Shown: positions 1-9,327 of the stretch, in pieces
Layout of the letters: each line of letters starts with the position of its first letter
Numbering within the stretch: the stretch's first letter is position 1
Source: Actinomyces vulturis
Lineage (GTDB): Bacteria; Actinomycetota; Actinomycetes; Actinomycetales; Actinomycetaceae
NCBI RefSeq assembly: GCF_001687305.1
Contig: NZ_LZRK01000004.1
Span: forward strand, 1-64,000
Direction: 5' to 3'
Length of the DNA stretch: 64,000 nucleotides
Program-made: the position numbers and the translations under genes
Notes under the pieces: generated by a model
The model's database searches: none
What the model saw: the letters and a program-made list of their open reading frames with translations, nothing else
What the model was told of the DNA's origin: nothing

Positions 1-30
1 ACGTCTAGCACGGTTATTGAAATTGCAACG

Positions 31-61
31 AAAAATGGCTTACATCGTGTGATGTAAGCCA
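31..61 (-). terminator. Rho-independent terminator after tRNA-Pro
   Basis: A perfect 11-bp inverted repeat (36-46 with 51-61, loop GTGT) is followed on the minus strand by five T residues (31-35). It lies 9 bp downstream of the tRNA-Pro 3' end and fits an intrinsic terminator for the tRNA transcript. Confidence 0.85.
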
Positions 62-69
62 TTAAATCG

Positions 70-143
<74 letters not shown>

Positions 144-182
144 TTGTTCTCAAGTAACTTTCGCTCTTGCGAACGGGTGAAA

Positions 183-270
183 GCCTAACGCATATCGGTG
201 CCCGAATGAAAATCAAAAACGCGTGACGGTGCACACATGTAGTTTTCAGCCGATAATAAGCGCGTTAGGC
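183..270 (-). repeat. Nested inverted repeat between cmk-der and tRNA-Pro
   Basis: GCCTAACGC (183-191) pairs with GCGTTAGGC (262-270). Inside it TATCGG (193-198) pairs with CCGATA (250-255), and further in TGAAAA (207-212) pairs with TTTTCA (243-248). Read on the minus strand this gives one long interrupted stem about 10 bases after the cmk-der stop, followed by TTTC. A smaller hairpin TTCGC/GCGAA (160-173) stands between it and the tRNA. It may be a terminator or processing signal for the cmk-der mRNA; no gene is seen here. Confidence 0.5.
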
Positions 271-278
271 CCTCTCCC

Positions 279-2432
279 CTACTTTTTACGAGAACGTTTT
301 TCGCGCACGCGCACACCAATCTGAATAGGCGTACCCACGAAACCAAACTCTTCACGTAGACGGCGCTCAATAAATCGGCGATAACCAGGATCGAGGAACC
401 CGGTAGTAAACACGACGATACGTGGAGGAGCCACCTGGGCCTGTGTAGCGAACAAAATACGAGGCTGCTTGCCACCGCGTACCGGGTGCGGTGTAGCAGA
501 CTGCAACTCGCCAAGGAAGGCGTTGAGGCGCCCCGTAGGAATACGGGTGCTCCAGCCTTCAAGGGCTGCGTCAATGGCACGAGCCAGGCGGTTAGTGTGC
601 CAACCGGTCTTGGCAGCCAGGTTGATGTGAGGAGCCCACGAGACGTGGCCAAGGTCGTGCTCGATTTCCCAGAGCAACTGCTTTTGGCGGTCCTCATCTA
701 CTAAATCCCACTTGTTGTTGACCAGGACAAGTGCACGGCCTGCATCAACAACCTGCTGGATGACGCGAACGTCCTGTTCACTGATGGTCTCAGATGCATC
801 AAGGAGCACCACAGCGACTTCCGCTTTTTCGATGGCTCCCTGAGTCCGTAAAACAGCATAGAAGTCAGCACCACGGGCCTGGCGAACACGGCGACGGATA
901 CCCGCGGTATCGACGAACATCCACTGGCGGCCATCCATTTCAACGACTTCGTCAACAGGATCACGAGTCGTACCGGCCAGTTCGTTGACCACAACGCGTT
1001 GTGACCCAGCGATGGAATTGAGCAGAGATGACTTACCCACGTTTGGGCGGCCAACCAGAGCTACACGGTGAAGTACACCATCCGGCGGAGGGGGAGCTAC
1101 AGCGGATACCTCAGGGAGTACTTCCATGCAAGCGTCAAGTACATCTCCACTACCACGGCCATGGAGAGCAGAGACAGGCCACGGTTGCCCAAGACCGAGG
1201 TTCCATAATGCTGCTGCATCACCTTCAAGAGCAGGACTATCAACCTTGTTGGCGGCCAAGACAATCGGCTTGCCACTCTTACGAAGCATACGGACAACGC
1301 GCGCATCAGTATCGGTAATACCGACGGTGGCATCGACAACCAGGAGCACGGCGTCTGCCATTTCTACGGCGACTTCCGCCTGGGTGGCTACCGCAGCGTC
1401 GATACCTTCAACATCAACTTCCCATCCCCCGGTATCGACAATGGTGAAACGGCGTCCTGCCCATTCTGCGGGGTAGGACACACGGTCACGCGTCACGCCT
1501 GGAACGTCCTGGACCACCGCTTCGCGTCGACCAAGAACACGGTTAACGAGAGTGGATTTACCGACATTGGGGCGGCCCACCACGGCGAGGACCGGAAGAC
1601 CCGCTTCAAGTGTCGGTGCTTCAAGCACGTCATCGCCCATGGCGAGAATCGCACGGTCATCGTCACTGAGATCGTAATCATCAAGTCCAGCCAACAGCGC
1701 TTGAGCACGGAGGTCATCTTCACTGATCTGCTGGGCCTGCTCGTCAATGGCTTCTTCCACCAAATCGAGTACGTGTTCAACGCTCTCATCAAGTGTCATG
1801 TCCGAGGTATCCACAAGGGTGACACCTTCAGGAGCAGTAAGGAACTGGGAGACCGTAGCATCATCGCGATCACGGCGGAGTACCTGATCGCGCAGTGCTT
1901 CAGCGTCCACAAGTTTTCCTGAAGCCTCAAGGTCACCGGCACGGCGGAGCAATCGTGCCTCTTCACTAGCAGTCACTAAGAGACGAACGTCAGCGTCAGG
2001 GGCAACAACAGTCGTAATGTCGCGGCCCTCAGCGACAATGCCGGAGCCCTCAGAGAAGCCGCCCTCGGATTCATCGCTGATGATGGCGCGCTGGCGTGCC
2101 TTCATGTTGGCGCGTACATCAAGGTTGGTAGCGACCTTAGAAACAATGGTGGAAATGTGAGGATCGCGAATCTCTTCATCAATTGCGCGTCCATTAACAA
2201 CGACGGAGGGATCTTCTGGATCAAGCCCCATCTCTAGTGGCATGTTTTCAACACACTCAATTACTGCGTCAGCATCGTCAAAGTCGATGCCTTGGTGTTC
2301 GCACCACCATGTGGCAGCGCGGTACATGGCGCCGGTGTCGAGGTATGCCAAGGCGAGTTCACTGGCAACTCGCTTAGCGACGGTGGATTTGCCTGAGCCA
2401 CTGGGCCCGTCGATGGCAATGACGAGGGACAT
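279..2432 (-). CDS. cmk-der: Fused cytidylate kinase - GTPase Der
   Basis: This 717-residue protein joins two enzymes. Residues 1-230 are cytidylate kinase, which phosphorylates CMP and dCMP; its P-loop GPSGSGKST is at 9-17 and DTGAMYRA at 32-39. Residues about 278-717 are Der (EngA), the tandem-GTPase 50S ribosome assembly factor. G domain 1 has GRPNVGKS (286-293), DTGG and NKVD (395-398). G domain 2 has GRPNVGKSS (461-469), DTAG and NKWD (573-576), followed by a KH-like end. An acidic linker (about 230-275) joins them. Many actinobacteria keep cmk and der as adjacent genes; a single fused ORF is known in bifidobacteria and relatives. It is last in the xerD-to-cmk block. Confidence 0.95.
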   Translation of the reverse strand: MSLVIAIDGPSGSGKSTVAKRVASELALAYLDTGAMYRAATWWCEHQGIDFDDADAVIECVENMPLEMGLDPEDPSVVVNGRAIDEEIRDPHISTIVSKVATNLDVRANMKARQRAIISDESEGGFSEGSGIVAEGRDITTVVAPDADVRLLVTASEEARLLRRAGDLEASGKLVDAEALRDQVLRRDRDDATVSQFLTAPEGVTLVDTSDMTLDESVEHVLDLVEEAIDEQAQQISEDDLRAQALLAGLDDYDLSDDDRAILAMGDDVLEAPTLEAGLPVLAVVGRPNVGKSTLVNRVLGRREAVVQDVPGVTRDRVSYPAEWAGRRFTIVDTGGWEVDVEGIDAAVATQAEVAVEMADAVLLVVDATVGITDTDARVVRMLRKSGKPIVLAANKVDSPALEGDAAALWNLGLGQPWPVSALHGRGSGDVLDACMEVLPEVSAVAPPPPDGVLHRVALVGRPNVGKSSLLNSIAGSQRVVVNELAGTTRDPVDEVVEMDGRQWMFVDTAGIRRRVRQARGADFYAVLRTQGAIEKAEVAVVLLDASETISEQDVRVIQQVVDAGRALVLVNNKWDLVDEDRQKQLLWEIEHDLGHVSWAPHINLAAKTGWHTNRLARAIDAALEGWSTRIPTGRLNAFLGELQSATPHPVRGGKQPRILFATQAQVAPPRIVVFTTGFLDPGYRRFIERRLREEFGFVGTPIQIGVRVREKRSRKK

Positions 2433-2503
2433 GAAGCCGTCCTTTGTGATGGTGGAAATAAAACGTCTGTTCTTAGCCTGCCATGACTTTCAGGCAGGGG
2501 CCA

Positions 2504-3676
2504 CTATGCCATGCGTGCCACGCGCCACCCTTGCTCACTCAAGGAGGCTTCAAGCGGGCTCGCCTGAGCAGGTGAAACGGACACGATGGCCACGCCAACT
2601 TTCTGGCCGGCTGAGTGCTCCATAGCGAAGTCTTCAATGTTGACTCCGACCTTAGCAATGTCAGCAAAGAGTCTGCCCAGTTGACCTACGGTATCAGGAA
2701 CCAAGACATGGACTTTAGCGTATCGCCGTGGGGCACCGCCGTGTTTACCTGGAATTCGGGAATGTCCTTCATTACCGGCGTTAATGAGTCGAGCTACTCC
2801 CCCGATGGCCTGCGTATGTGCGTGTTTGGAATCCGTGGAATGTTCCAATGCCTCGATGAGTTCATCCATATCGCTGCGCACCTGGTTAAGCATGGCAACG
2901 ATGGGTTCGTGGTTGGCGGTAAGAATGGAACTCCACATGCGTTCGTCAGAGGCGGCAATACGTGTGGTATCCCTCAATCCTTGTCCAGCCAATGAGAGTG
3001 CAGTGGCTGGTGTGTCGATTAACCTGGAGGCAAGTAGCGAACTCATGATTTGTGGCAAGTGAGAGATTGCAGCCACGGCCTGGTCGTGTTTGTCAGCTTC
3101 CATAGTAATGGGGGCCGCTGCTACATCGACGGCCAGTGTACGAATCTGCAAAACACGTTGGCTATCTGCTTGGCCGGGAACAATCACCCAAGGGCGTCCC
3201 GCGAAGAGGTCTGCGTGAGCTGCCAGGGGGCCTGATGTTTCACGTCCAGCCATGGGATGTGAACCGACGTAGCGGTTAAGACTTTCCCCTGCCAGGGTTT
3301 GTACTCTGCGTGCGATGGATTCTTTCACACTGGCCACGTCGGTAACGGTGGCGTTGGGGTACTGGTTTAACGCCTGGGCGATAACTGATGCGCACACGTC
3401 AGGTGGGGTAGCTACCACGACGATGCTTACGGCGTCGTTACTGGGGAGACTATCTACGCTGTGTCCTGCCCCCATATCGATAGCAAGTGCCTGGCAGGTG
3501 GGCGAGGCGTCAGCCAAGTACACGTCAACTCCCCCGGCGCACAAGGCCAGTGCCACGCTGGTACCGAGCAGACCGGTGCCAATAATGACAACAGGCCCAG
3601 TAGTAGCCAACAGCGGAGTCTCGACCTCACGTAACTGGGGCAGTTGTTCATCGACAGTTTCTGCGCGAATGCTCAT
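2504..3676 (-). CDS. tyrA: Prephenate dehydrogenase with ACT domain
   Basis: It oxidatively decarboxylates prephenate to 4-hydroxyphenylpyruvate in tyrosine synthesis, using NAD. The Rossmann fingerprint GTGLLGTS is at residues 33-40 and the family substrate-site signature SHPMAGRETSG at 139-149. An all-helical dehydrogenase domain follows. The last 70 or so residues read as an ACT domain (PDTVGQLGRLFADIAKVGVN), which usually binds an aromatic amino acid for feedback control. The length, 390 residues, fits ACT-containing actinobacterial TyrA. Its ATG overlaps the rluB stop by 4 bp (ATGA), so the two are translationally coupled. The same order before cmk is found in other actinobacteria. Confidence 0.93.
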   Translation of the reverse strand: MSIRAETVDEQLPQLREVETPLLATTGPVVIIGTGLLGTSVALALCAGGVDVYLADASPTCQALAIDMGAGHSVDSLPSNDAVSIVVVATPPDVCASVIAQALNQYPNATVTDVASVKESIARRVQTLAGESLNRYVGSHPMAGRETSGPLAAHADLFAGRPWVIVPGQADSQRVLQIRTLAVDVAAAPITMEADKHDQAVAAISHLPQIMSSLLASRLIDTPATALSLAGQGLRDTTRIAASDERMWSSILTANHEPIVAMLNQVRSDMDELIEALEHSTDSKHAHTQAIGGVARLINAGNEGHSRIPGKHGGAPRRYAKVHVLVPDTVGQLGRLFADIAKVGVNIEDFAMEHSAGQKVGVAIVSVSPAQASPLEASLSEQGWRVARMA

Positions 3677-4599
3677 AGTCCTACTGCTTGGCTGAGGTCG
3701 GTAATTTCTTGGCTGGTTAATTGACGCATGTGACCCTGGTGAAGGGGGCCAAGGGTCAACGGTCCTAGAGCTGTTCGTGACAGGCGAGTGACTGGGTGCC
3801 CGACGGCTTCACACATACGGCGCACAATACGGTTACGGCCAGAATGCAAGGTGATGTGAATAATGGATCCTTGTGGCGTGGCCTGGCGAATGCTGACTTT
3901 GTCAGCGGCAATGGGACCATCGTCCAGATCGATACCGCGCATGAGTTGTCGTGCAGTGCCGCGTTCCATCTGTCCTTTGACGATAGCCACGTAGGTTTTG
4001 CTGATTTCGTAGCGCGGATGCATGAGACGATGGGAGAGTTCACCGTCATTGCTCAAAAGGAGGAGGCCCTCGGTGGCTGTGTCGAGGCGTCCAACGTGGA
4101 CTAATCGGACCTCTGACCCTAATCCGTTTTCTTCACAATAGTCGCGTGCCATATCCGCCACGGTGGGGCGACCTTGGGGATCATCCATGGTGCATACCAC
4201 GCCTGCGGGTTTGTTGAGCATCAGAGTAATGATGGAAGGGTCCGCAATGATGCGCTGGCCGTCAACAGTAATGCGTTGGTTGGTAGGGTCCACACGCACA
4301 CCTAGATCGCGTACCACTATCCCATCGACGCTTACGCGGCCGTCGGTAATGTAGCGTTCGCACATGCGCCGTGAGGCCACGCCAGCATGAGCAAGTATCT
4401 TGTTTAGACGCTGGCCATTGGGGACATACACCTGGTCTGCATGTTCACGCTGCCGGTCACGTTCTTCGGCTTGGCGGGCTTCACGGTCGAAGGCAGCGAG
4501 GTCTGCGTCGGGCGCATTATCGGGGAAGAATTCGAGGTCATCGTCGTCGTAAAACTCTTCGTCACCAAAGTCGAGCGATGACTGAGGTTTGTGGTCCAT
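3673..4599 (-). CDS. rluB: 23S rRNA pseudouridine synthase, RluB/RsuA family
   Basis: This enzyme isomerises a uridine in 23S rRNA (position 2605 in the E. coli RluB model). An S4 RNA-binding domain spans about residues 62-105 (RLNKILAHAGVASRR). The catalytic domain carries the RsuA-family motif GRLDTATEGLLLLSNDGEL, with catalytic Asp about 173. The first 58 residues are an acidic, low-complexity extension rich in D and E that is absent from E. coli RluB; such tails are common in actinobacterial homologues. The gene lies directly after scpB and overlaps tyrA. Family is certain; the exact target uridine is inferred. Confidence 0.9.
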   Translation of the reverse strand: MDHKPQSSLDFGDEEFYDDDDLEFFPDNAPDADLAAFDREARQAEERDRQREHADQVYVPNGQRLNKILAHAGVASRRMCERYITDGRVSVDGIVVRDLGVRVDPTNQRITVDGQRIIADPSIITLMLNKPAGVVCTMDDPQGRPTVADMARDYCEENGLGSEVRLVHVGRLDTATEGLLLLSNDGELSHRLMHPRYEISKTYVAIVKGQMERGTARQLMRGIDLDDGPIAADKVSIRQATPQGSIIHITLHSGRNRIVRRMCEAVGHPVTRLSRTALGPLTLGPLHQGHMRQLTSQEITDLSQAVGL

Positions 4600-4623
4600 G
4601 AATGGGTGCCCTTCGTGGTGGCG

Positions 4624-5283
4624 TTACAGCATGCGGTTTGAGGCCTGTGCATCAATATCGTCGAGAACATGAGTATCTGGCAAATACGGAGCCAGTGGTG
4701 GTAGTTCATCAAGGCTACTGAGGCCCAGACGTTCAAGAAATTCTGTGGTAGTCCGATAAAGTACCGCGCCCGATGGTTCATGGCCATCTTCTTCAATGAG
4801 ACCACGGGCATGGAGCGTACGTACCACACCATCGACACTTACGCCGCGGATTGCACTAATACGACCACGGGTGATCGGCTGGCGGTAGGCAATGACGGCC
4901 AGGGTCTCGAGGGCAGCTTGAGTTAAGCGTGCGGTGGCTCCCCCGGTGATAAAGCGTTCCACCACACTGCGCAGAGCAGGATTGGAATAGATACGCCAGC
5001 CGCCACCGACGTGTTTCAGAACAAAGCCGCGTGGTGGTGTTCCTGCATCACCGCGGTATTGGGCGGCGAGAGTCTTGAGCATGGTGGCGACGTCGCCCGG
5101 TTCCCTATTCACAGCGTCGGCGAGTTCTTCTGTGGTCACGGGCTGGTCGGTGACCATAAGGACTGCCTCGAGTTGGGCCGCGAGAAGTGCGTCATCGGTA
5201 TGCCACGAGCCAATCTGACCGTCAGTGTTGTGCCAGAGGTCCAGGGGCATCTGTGCGGATTCAGTGGGTGTTGCCTCACTCAT
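4624..5283 (-). CDS. scpB: Segregation and condensation protein B
   Basis: ScpB is a winged-helix kleisin partner. With ScpA and SMC it forms the bacterial condensin that organises and separates chromosomes. The reading frame is open further upstream, but the ATG at 5283 is preferred: it has a GAGGGAC Shine-Dalgarno and overlaps the scpA stop by 8 bp, as scpAB pairs usually do. This gives 219 residues. Two winged-helix repeats are recognisable (LEAVLMVTDQPVTTEELA near the start; TLAVIAYRQPITRGRISAIRG in the middle, the most conserved ScpB segment). Confidence 0.93.
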   Translation of the reverse strand: MSEATPTESAQMPLDLWHNTDGQIGSWHTDDALLAAQLEAVLMVTDQPVTTEELADAVNREPGDVATMLKTLAAQYRGDAGTPPRGFVLKHVGGGWRIYSNPALRSVVERFITGGATARLTQAALETLAVIAYRQPITRGRISAIRGVSVDGVVRTLHARGLIEEDGHEPSGAVLYRTTTEFLERLGLSSLDELPPLAPYLPDTHVLDDIDAQASNRML

Positions 5284-6199
5284 GGTGTCCCTCCTCGGCA
5301 GGTGCGGTGATGGCAATGTCACGTTCCGATTCATCATCCCACCCGCCAAGGTCATCGCTGGGAAGATCGCTGTGAGGACGCTCCGTGTTCCACTCGACGC
5401 GGAACGAATCACCACTCTGGGTGGGGGCAATATTGACTAGGCCCTCACGGAAGAGGATGAGCACAGCGAGGAAACGGGAGATGACAACGGGGAGTCGATC
5501 AGTATCTCCGATGAGATAGGCGAAAGTCACGGTGCCACCCATTTTGATGCGCTCACGCATCAACCCAATCTGCGTTTCCACAGGAACCGTAGGCTCATGC
5601 ATGTGCATCGTGGTCACAAGTTCGCCATCTGGGCGGGTGAAAGCTGCGGCTGCACGCTTAACTAAATCCTCTGGCCCGAGGGTGAAAACCAACGTGGGAA
5701 GAAGTTGAGCCAGATCAGGGTCTTCGGGAGGGATTCGTGGCCAGGACGCACTGCCTGCTTCCATGGCTTTGGCTACATATCGTGAGGCTTCTTTGAAGGC
5801 ACGGTATTGCAGGAGACGGGCGAAAAGCAGGTCTCGTGCTTCGAGCAGTTCAAAGTCCAAGTCCTCATCGTCTTCACCGTCATGAGGCAAAAGGCGGTGG
5901 GCTTTCAATGCGAGAAGAGTCGAGGCGACCACCACAAACTCACTGGCAGCACTCAGATTCCAATCTGAACGCATATAGGCCACGAATTCATCAGTCACAC
6001 TTGCTAAGGCAAGTTCAGTGACATCTAAGCGTTTGCGGGCAATGAGATGAAGGAGAAGGTCGAAAGGACCTTCGAATTGTTCGAGACTGACCGAAAAACC
6101 GGGAATGCGACTAGGGGCTGCTGATGGGTCCTCAACAGGGAGTGTTAATTGCCCCGATGACACCGGCAAAAAGGGTGTATCAGAATGTGCCCGTGCCAC
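5276..6199 (-). CDS. scpA: Segregation and condensation protein A (kleisin)
   Basis: ScpA is the kleisin subunit that bridges the SMC heads. The kleisin signature FEGPFDLLLHLIARKRLDV starts near residue 43. A helical middle region (LLALKAHRLLP) and a C-terminal winged-helix segment that contacts SMC (VISRFLAVLILFREGLVNI) follow. The first 35 residues are a poorly conserved extension. It starts with GTG only 6 bp after the parA stop and overlaps scpB, so parA-scpA-scpB is read as one unit. Length 307 residues. Confidence 0.92.
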   Translation of the reverse strand: MARAHSDTPFLPVSSGQLTLPVEDPSAAPSRIPGFSVSLEQFEGPFDLLLHLIARKRLDVTELALASVTDEFVAYMRSDWNLSAASEFVVVASTLLALKAHRLLPHDGEDDEDLDFELLEARDLLFARLLQYRAFKEASRYVAKAMEAGSASWPRIPPEDPDLAQLLPTLVFTLGPEDLVKRAAAAFTRPDGELVTTMHMHEPTVPVETQIGLMRERIKMGGTVTFAYLIGDTDRLPVVISRFLAVLILFREGLVNIAPTQSGDSFRVEWNTERPHSDLPSDDLGGWDDESERDIAITAPAEEGHHE

Positions 6200-6205
6200 T
6201 GCTCA

Positions 6206-7078
6206 TCACGCGACATTGCCGCGGGCAATCAATTCACGCGCCAACTGACGGTAGGCCTGTGCACCAGAGTGCGTGGGGGCATAGGAAGTGATGGGTTCGG
6301 CGGCAACGGATGCATCAGGGAACTTAATCGTGCGGCGAATCTGGGTACGGTACAGCGTGTCACCGAAAGCCTGCTCGAGACGTTCAAGAACTTCACGTGA
6401 GTGAAGAGTCTGAGTGTTGACCATAGTGGCCAGAACTCCGTCGATCTGCAGGCGTGGGTTGAGACGATCACGGACACGCTCAACGGTTTCTACGAGCAGG
6501 GCCACACCGCGAAGTGCGAAGAATTCAGTTTCCAGAGGAATAATCACGCCATGTGAGGCGGTCAATGCATTGACAGTCAGCAAACCAAGTGAAGGCTGGC
6601 AGTCGACAAGGATGATGTCATAATCGTCGAGAACGGGACGCAATACGCGAGTGAGTGCCTGTTCACGAGCAACTTCATTGACCAGTTGGACCTCAGCCGC
6701 GGAAAGGTCAATGTTGGCAGGAACAATATCTAGACCGGGTGTTGAGGTGTGCTCGATAACCGGAAGAATGTCCGGACGTGCAGCAACGAGCAGGTCATAA
6801 ATGGTGGTGTCACGTTCGTTGGCATTGATGCCAAGGCCAGCGCTGGCAGCACCCTGGGGATCGAAGTCAATAATAAGGACCTTGCGACCGTATTCAGCCA
6901 GTGCAGCACCAAGGTTAATAGTAGTGGTGGTTTTGCCTACGCCACCCTTCTGATTACACATGGAAATGACCTTCGCCGGACCATGAGAGGTCAGCGGTTC
7001 AGGAATAGGAAAGTTCTCCCCTCCATCAAGAGCGGGAGTGTCCAAGTCGATCAATCCGGGCTGTGCTGTGTCCTTCAC
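6206..7078 (-). CDS. parA: ParA/Soj-family chromosome partitioning ATPase
   Basis: It has the deviant Walker A motif KGGVGKTT (residues 44-51), then DFDPQG and DCQPSLGLLT (Walker B), all typical of ParA-type ATPases. The first 35 residues are a variable extension. No parB is adjacent, and the position between xerD and scpA matches the second, soj-like ParA of other actinobacteria, not the origin-linked parAB pair. A role in DNA segregation alongside condensin is inferred from this conserved neighbourhood. Start is GTG. Confidence 0.88.
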   Translation of the reverse strand: MKDTAQPGLIDLDTPALDGGENFPIPEPLTSHGPAKVISMCNQKGGVGKTTTTINLGAALAEYGRKVLIIDFDPQGAASAGLGINANERDTTIYDLLVAARPDILPVIEHTSTPGLDIVPANIDLSAAEVQLVNEVAREQALTRVLRPVLDDYDIILVDCQPSLGLLTVNALTASHGVIIPLETEFFALRGVALLVETVERVRDRLNPRLQIDGVLATMVNTQTLHSREVLERLEQAFGDTLYRTQIRRTIKFPDASVAAEPITSYAPTHSGAQAYRQLARELIARGNVA

Positions 7079-7164
7079 AGGCCAAGCCTATCGGAACACA
7101 AGCCCCAGTGAGTACGCATCATTGTGTTATGAGCCGAATACTCGTGCGAAAGTCTGGATTTTTG

Positions 7165-8106
7165 TTAGCCACGGGCTCGGGGGTGGCTCATAGCGTAGAC
7201 CTCGCGGAGTTGGTCCACGGTGACGAGGGTGTAAATCTGGGTGGTGGTCACTGAGGCGTGACCAAGCATTTCCTGGACCACACGCACATCTGCACCACCA
7301 TGAAGGACGTGGGTAGCGAAGGAGTGGCGCAGGACGTGGGGAGAAATGTGCGTGGTGAGTTCTGCTGCCTCAGCGGCGTGCTGAATAATGCCCCAAGCAC
7401 TTTGGCGACTCAATGGATTGCCGCGCAAATTAACGAACACTGAGGCATTGCCTTGACCTTTTTCCGCAAGGTGGGGACGTGATTGGACAAGATATCGATC
7501 CATGGCGTCCCAGGCGTACTGGCCCATGGGCACAATACGTTCTTTGCGTCCCTTACCGAACAAACGGACGCATCCTGATTCTCGGTCAAGGTCATCGATG
7601 GTCAGGCCCACGGCCTCAGAAATACGAGCGCCCGTGGCATAAAGCATTTCGAGCAGAGCACGGTCACGCAGTGCCGCAGCATCATTTCCGTTGACTGCCT
7701 GCAGTAGACGAGAGACCTCATCAACACTCAGCGCTTTGGGAAGACGCTTACCCACCGCTGGTGGCGCGATATCACCGGCCACGTTATCGATGACTGTTCC
7801 CTCCGCGGCCATGAACTTGTGCCAGCCGCGGATGGTCACTGTGGCACGTGCAGCACTTGATGGTGCAAGTGCTGGAGTATCCTTAGTGCCTTGACGCAGG
7901 CGTTGAACCATTGTGGAAACGTGATTGGCAGTAATCGCTTCTGGGTCCGTGATTCCTTGAGAGGTGAGGAACTCAAGGTAGCGATCTAAGTCGTGTCTGT
8001 AGGCGGCTAGCGTATTGGGGCTGAGGCCGCGTTCTACCCGCAGATGTGCCAGGTATTCGTCGTGTGCTCGGGTCAGGGCCGTACGTGCAGGGCGTGGGGT
8101 GCTCAT
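7165..8106 (-). CDS. xerD: Site-specific tyrosine recombinase XerD
   Basis: XerD with XerC resolves chromosome dimers at dif. An N-terminal SAM-like core-binding domain (HLRVERGLSPNTLAAYRHDL) is followed by the catalytic domain with Arg in ATGARISEA, the box HVLRHSFATHVL, His in LGHASVTTTQIY and the nucleophile Tyr in that last motif. The ATG at 8106 (313 residues) is preferred to an in-frame GTG at 8127 because the GGGGGAG ribosome-binding sequence lies between them. Synteny with parA-scpA-scpB supports XerD over a phage integrase. Confidence 0.92.
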   Translation of the reverse strand: MSTPRPARTALTRAHDEYLAHLRVERGLSPNTLAAYRHDLDRYLEFLTSQGITDPEAITANHVSTMVQRLRQGTKDTPALAPSSAARATVTIRGWHKFMAAEGTVIDNVAGDIAPPAVGKRLPKALSVDEVSRLLQAVNGNDAAALRDRALLEMLYATGARISEAVGLTIDDLDRESGCVRLFGKGRKERIVPMGQYAWDAMDRYLVQSRPHLAEKGQGNASVFVNLRGNPLSRQSAWGIIQHAAEAAELTTHISPHVLRHSFATHVLHGGADVRVVQEMLGHASVTTTQIYTLVTVDQLREVYAMSHPRARG

Positions 8107-8141
8107 TGGGTACGGGTACTCCCCCACAGTCGGTGAAAAAC

Positions 8142-8384
8142 TCAGGCGAACTTAATCATTAGGCCAAGACCCACAATGGCCACGGCCCACACCAGTGCCA
8201 CACCAATAGTGATGCGGTTGAGGTTGCGTTCAGCGACACCGGAGGAACCCACGGCGTTGGATAGGCCACCGCCGAACATGTCAGACAGCCCGCCACCGTT
8301 GCCCTTGTGAAGGAGCACGGTCATGATGAGGAAGAAACTAGAAAGAACGAGGAGTACTTTCAATGCAATGGTCAGGGCTGCCAC
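8142..8384 (-). CDS. secG: Preprotein translocase subunit SecG
   Basis: An 80-residue inner-membrane protein with two transmembrane helices (about 5-24 and 58-78). Between them is the conserved Gly-rich SecG loop GNGGGLSDMFGGG. SecG assists SecYE-SecA protein export. It sits after tpiA, the standard actinobacterial order gap-pgk-tpiA-secG. A strong hairpin stands between tpiA and secG. Confidence 0.95.
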   Translation of the reverse strand: MAALTIALKVLLVLSSFFLIMTVLLHKGNGGGLSDMFGGGLSNAVGSSGVAERNLNRITIGVALVWAVAIVGLGLMIKFA

Positions 8385-8486
8385 GGTGTCATTCCTTAGA
8401 CGGCTGGGGTCTCAAACTGTTCACATCCTAGCGTATGACGCATTCTATTCGTCATTATCGTGGGTTTACCAGGTTCGAATGACGAC

Positions 8487-8519
8487 GGTGCCCCGCCTTC
8501 ATACAGAAGGCGGGGCACC
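8487..8519 (-). terminator. GC-rich hairpin downstream of tpiA
   Basis: A 14-bp perfect stem (GGTGCCCCGCCTTC with its complement) encloses a 5-base loop, 26 bp after the tpiA stop. It lacks a T tract on the minus strand. It may be a GC-rich actinobacterial terminator or an RNA-stabilising 3' hairpin that separates tpiA from secG. Confidence 0.7.
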
Positions 8520-8544
8520 AAATTGCTATCAGGCTGATTGAAAA

Positions 8545-9321
8545 TCAGGCGTAGAAGCGGCACATTTCGGCGAAGGAATCAGCCTTCAGACTGGCGCCAC
8601 CGATGAGTGCACCATCGATGTCTTCCTGAGCCATGAGTTCCTTGATGTTGCCAGGCTTGGCGGAGCCACCGTAGAGCACACGAGTTGCCTCTGCGGTTTC
8701 TGCACCAAAGTCTTCAGCGAGAGCCTTGCGGATTGCACCGCAGACTTCCTGAGCGTCATCAGCGGTGGCGGTTTCGCCGGTGCCGATGGCCCAGATGGGT
8801 TCGTAGGCGATGACAATCTTGGCGACATCAGCGGCGTCCCAGCCCTTGAGGGCTGCGCGAATCTGGCCGAGGACGAACTCGACGTGAGTGCCGGCCTTAC
8901 GGATCTCAAGGGCTTCGCCGCAGCAAAGGATGGGGGTCATCCCTGCGTCGAGAACCTTACGGGCCTTCTCACCAACAAGTTCATCTGACTCGTTATGGTA
9001 CTCGCGGCGCTCGGAATGACCCATGACAACATAGGTGCAGCCAAGCTTAGTGAGCATAGAGGTGGAAATCTCACCAGTGTATGCGCCATTGTCATGTACG
9101 GAGACGTCCTGTGCGCCGTACTTGATGCCGAGGTTGTCAGCATCAACAATGGTTTGTACGGTGCGGATATCGGTGAACGGAGGAATCACCAGAACCTCGC
9201 ACTGGGAGTAATCATGGTTGTGATCAGCCAGTTCCATTGCAAGGCCCTGGACGAGATGGTTGGCCTCGAGGTGATCGAGGTTCATCTTCCAGTTACCGGC
9301 CATCAGGGGGGTGCGTGTCAT
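8545..9321 (-). CDS. tpiA: Triosephosphate isomerase
   Basis: It interconverts dihydroxyacetone phosphate and glyceraldehyde 3-phosphate. The active-site residues are visible: Asn and Lys in GNWKMN (residues 9-14), His in VMGHSERR and Glu in [11 protein letters not shown], the flexible-loop region. The phosphate-binding segment YGGSAKPGN is near the C terminus. Length 258 is normal for this TIM-barrel enzyme. It follows pgk by 6 bp, so pgk and tpiA are almost certainly one mRNA. Confidence 0.97.
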   Translation of the reverse strand: MTRTPLMAGNWKMNLDHLEANHLVQGLAMELADHNHDYSQCEVLVIPPFTDIRTVQTIVDADNLGIKYGAQDVSVHDNGAYTGEISTSMLTKLGCTYVVMGHSERREYHNESDELVGEKARKVLDAGMTPILCCGEALEIRKAGTHVEFVLGQIRAALKGWDAADVAKIVIAYEPIWAIGTGETATADDAQEVCGAIRKALAEDFGAETAEATRVLYGGSAKPGNIKELMAQEDIDGALIGGASLKADSFAEMCRFYA

Positions 9322-9327
9322 GGTGTA

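Noticed and set aside
7165-8106. XerD as a mobile-element integrase
   Set aside because: It is embedded in the conserved xerD-parA-scpAB order, and no attachment-site-like repeats or cargo genes lie beside it.
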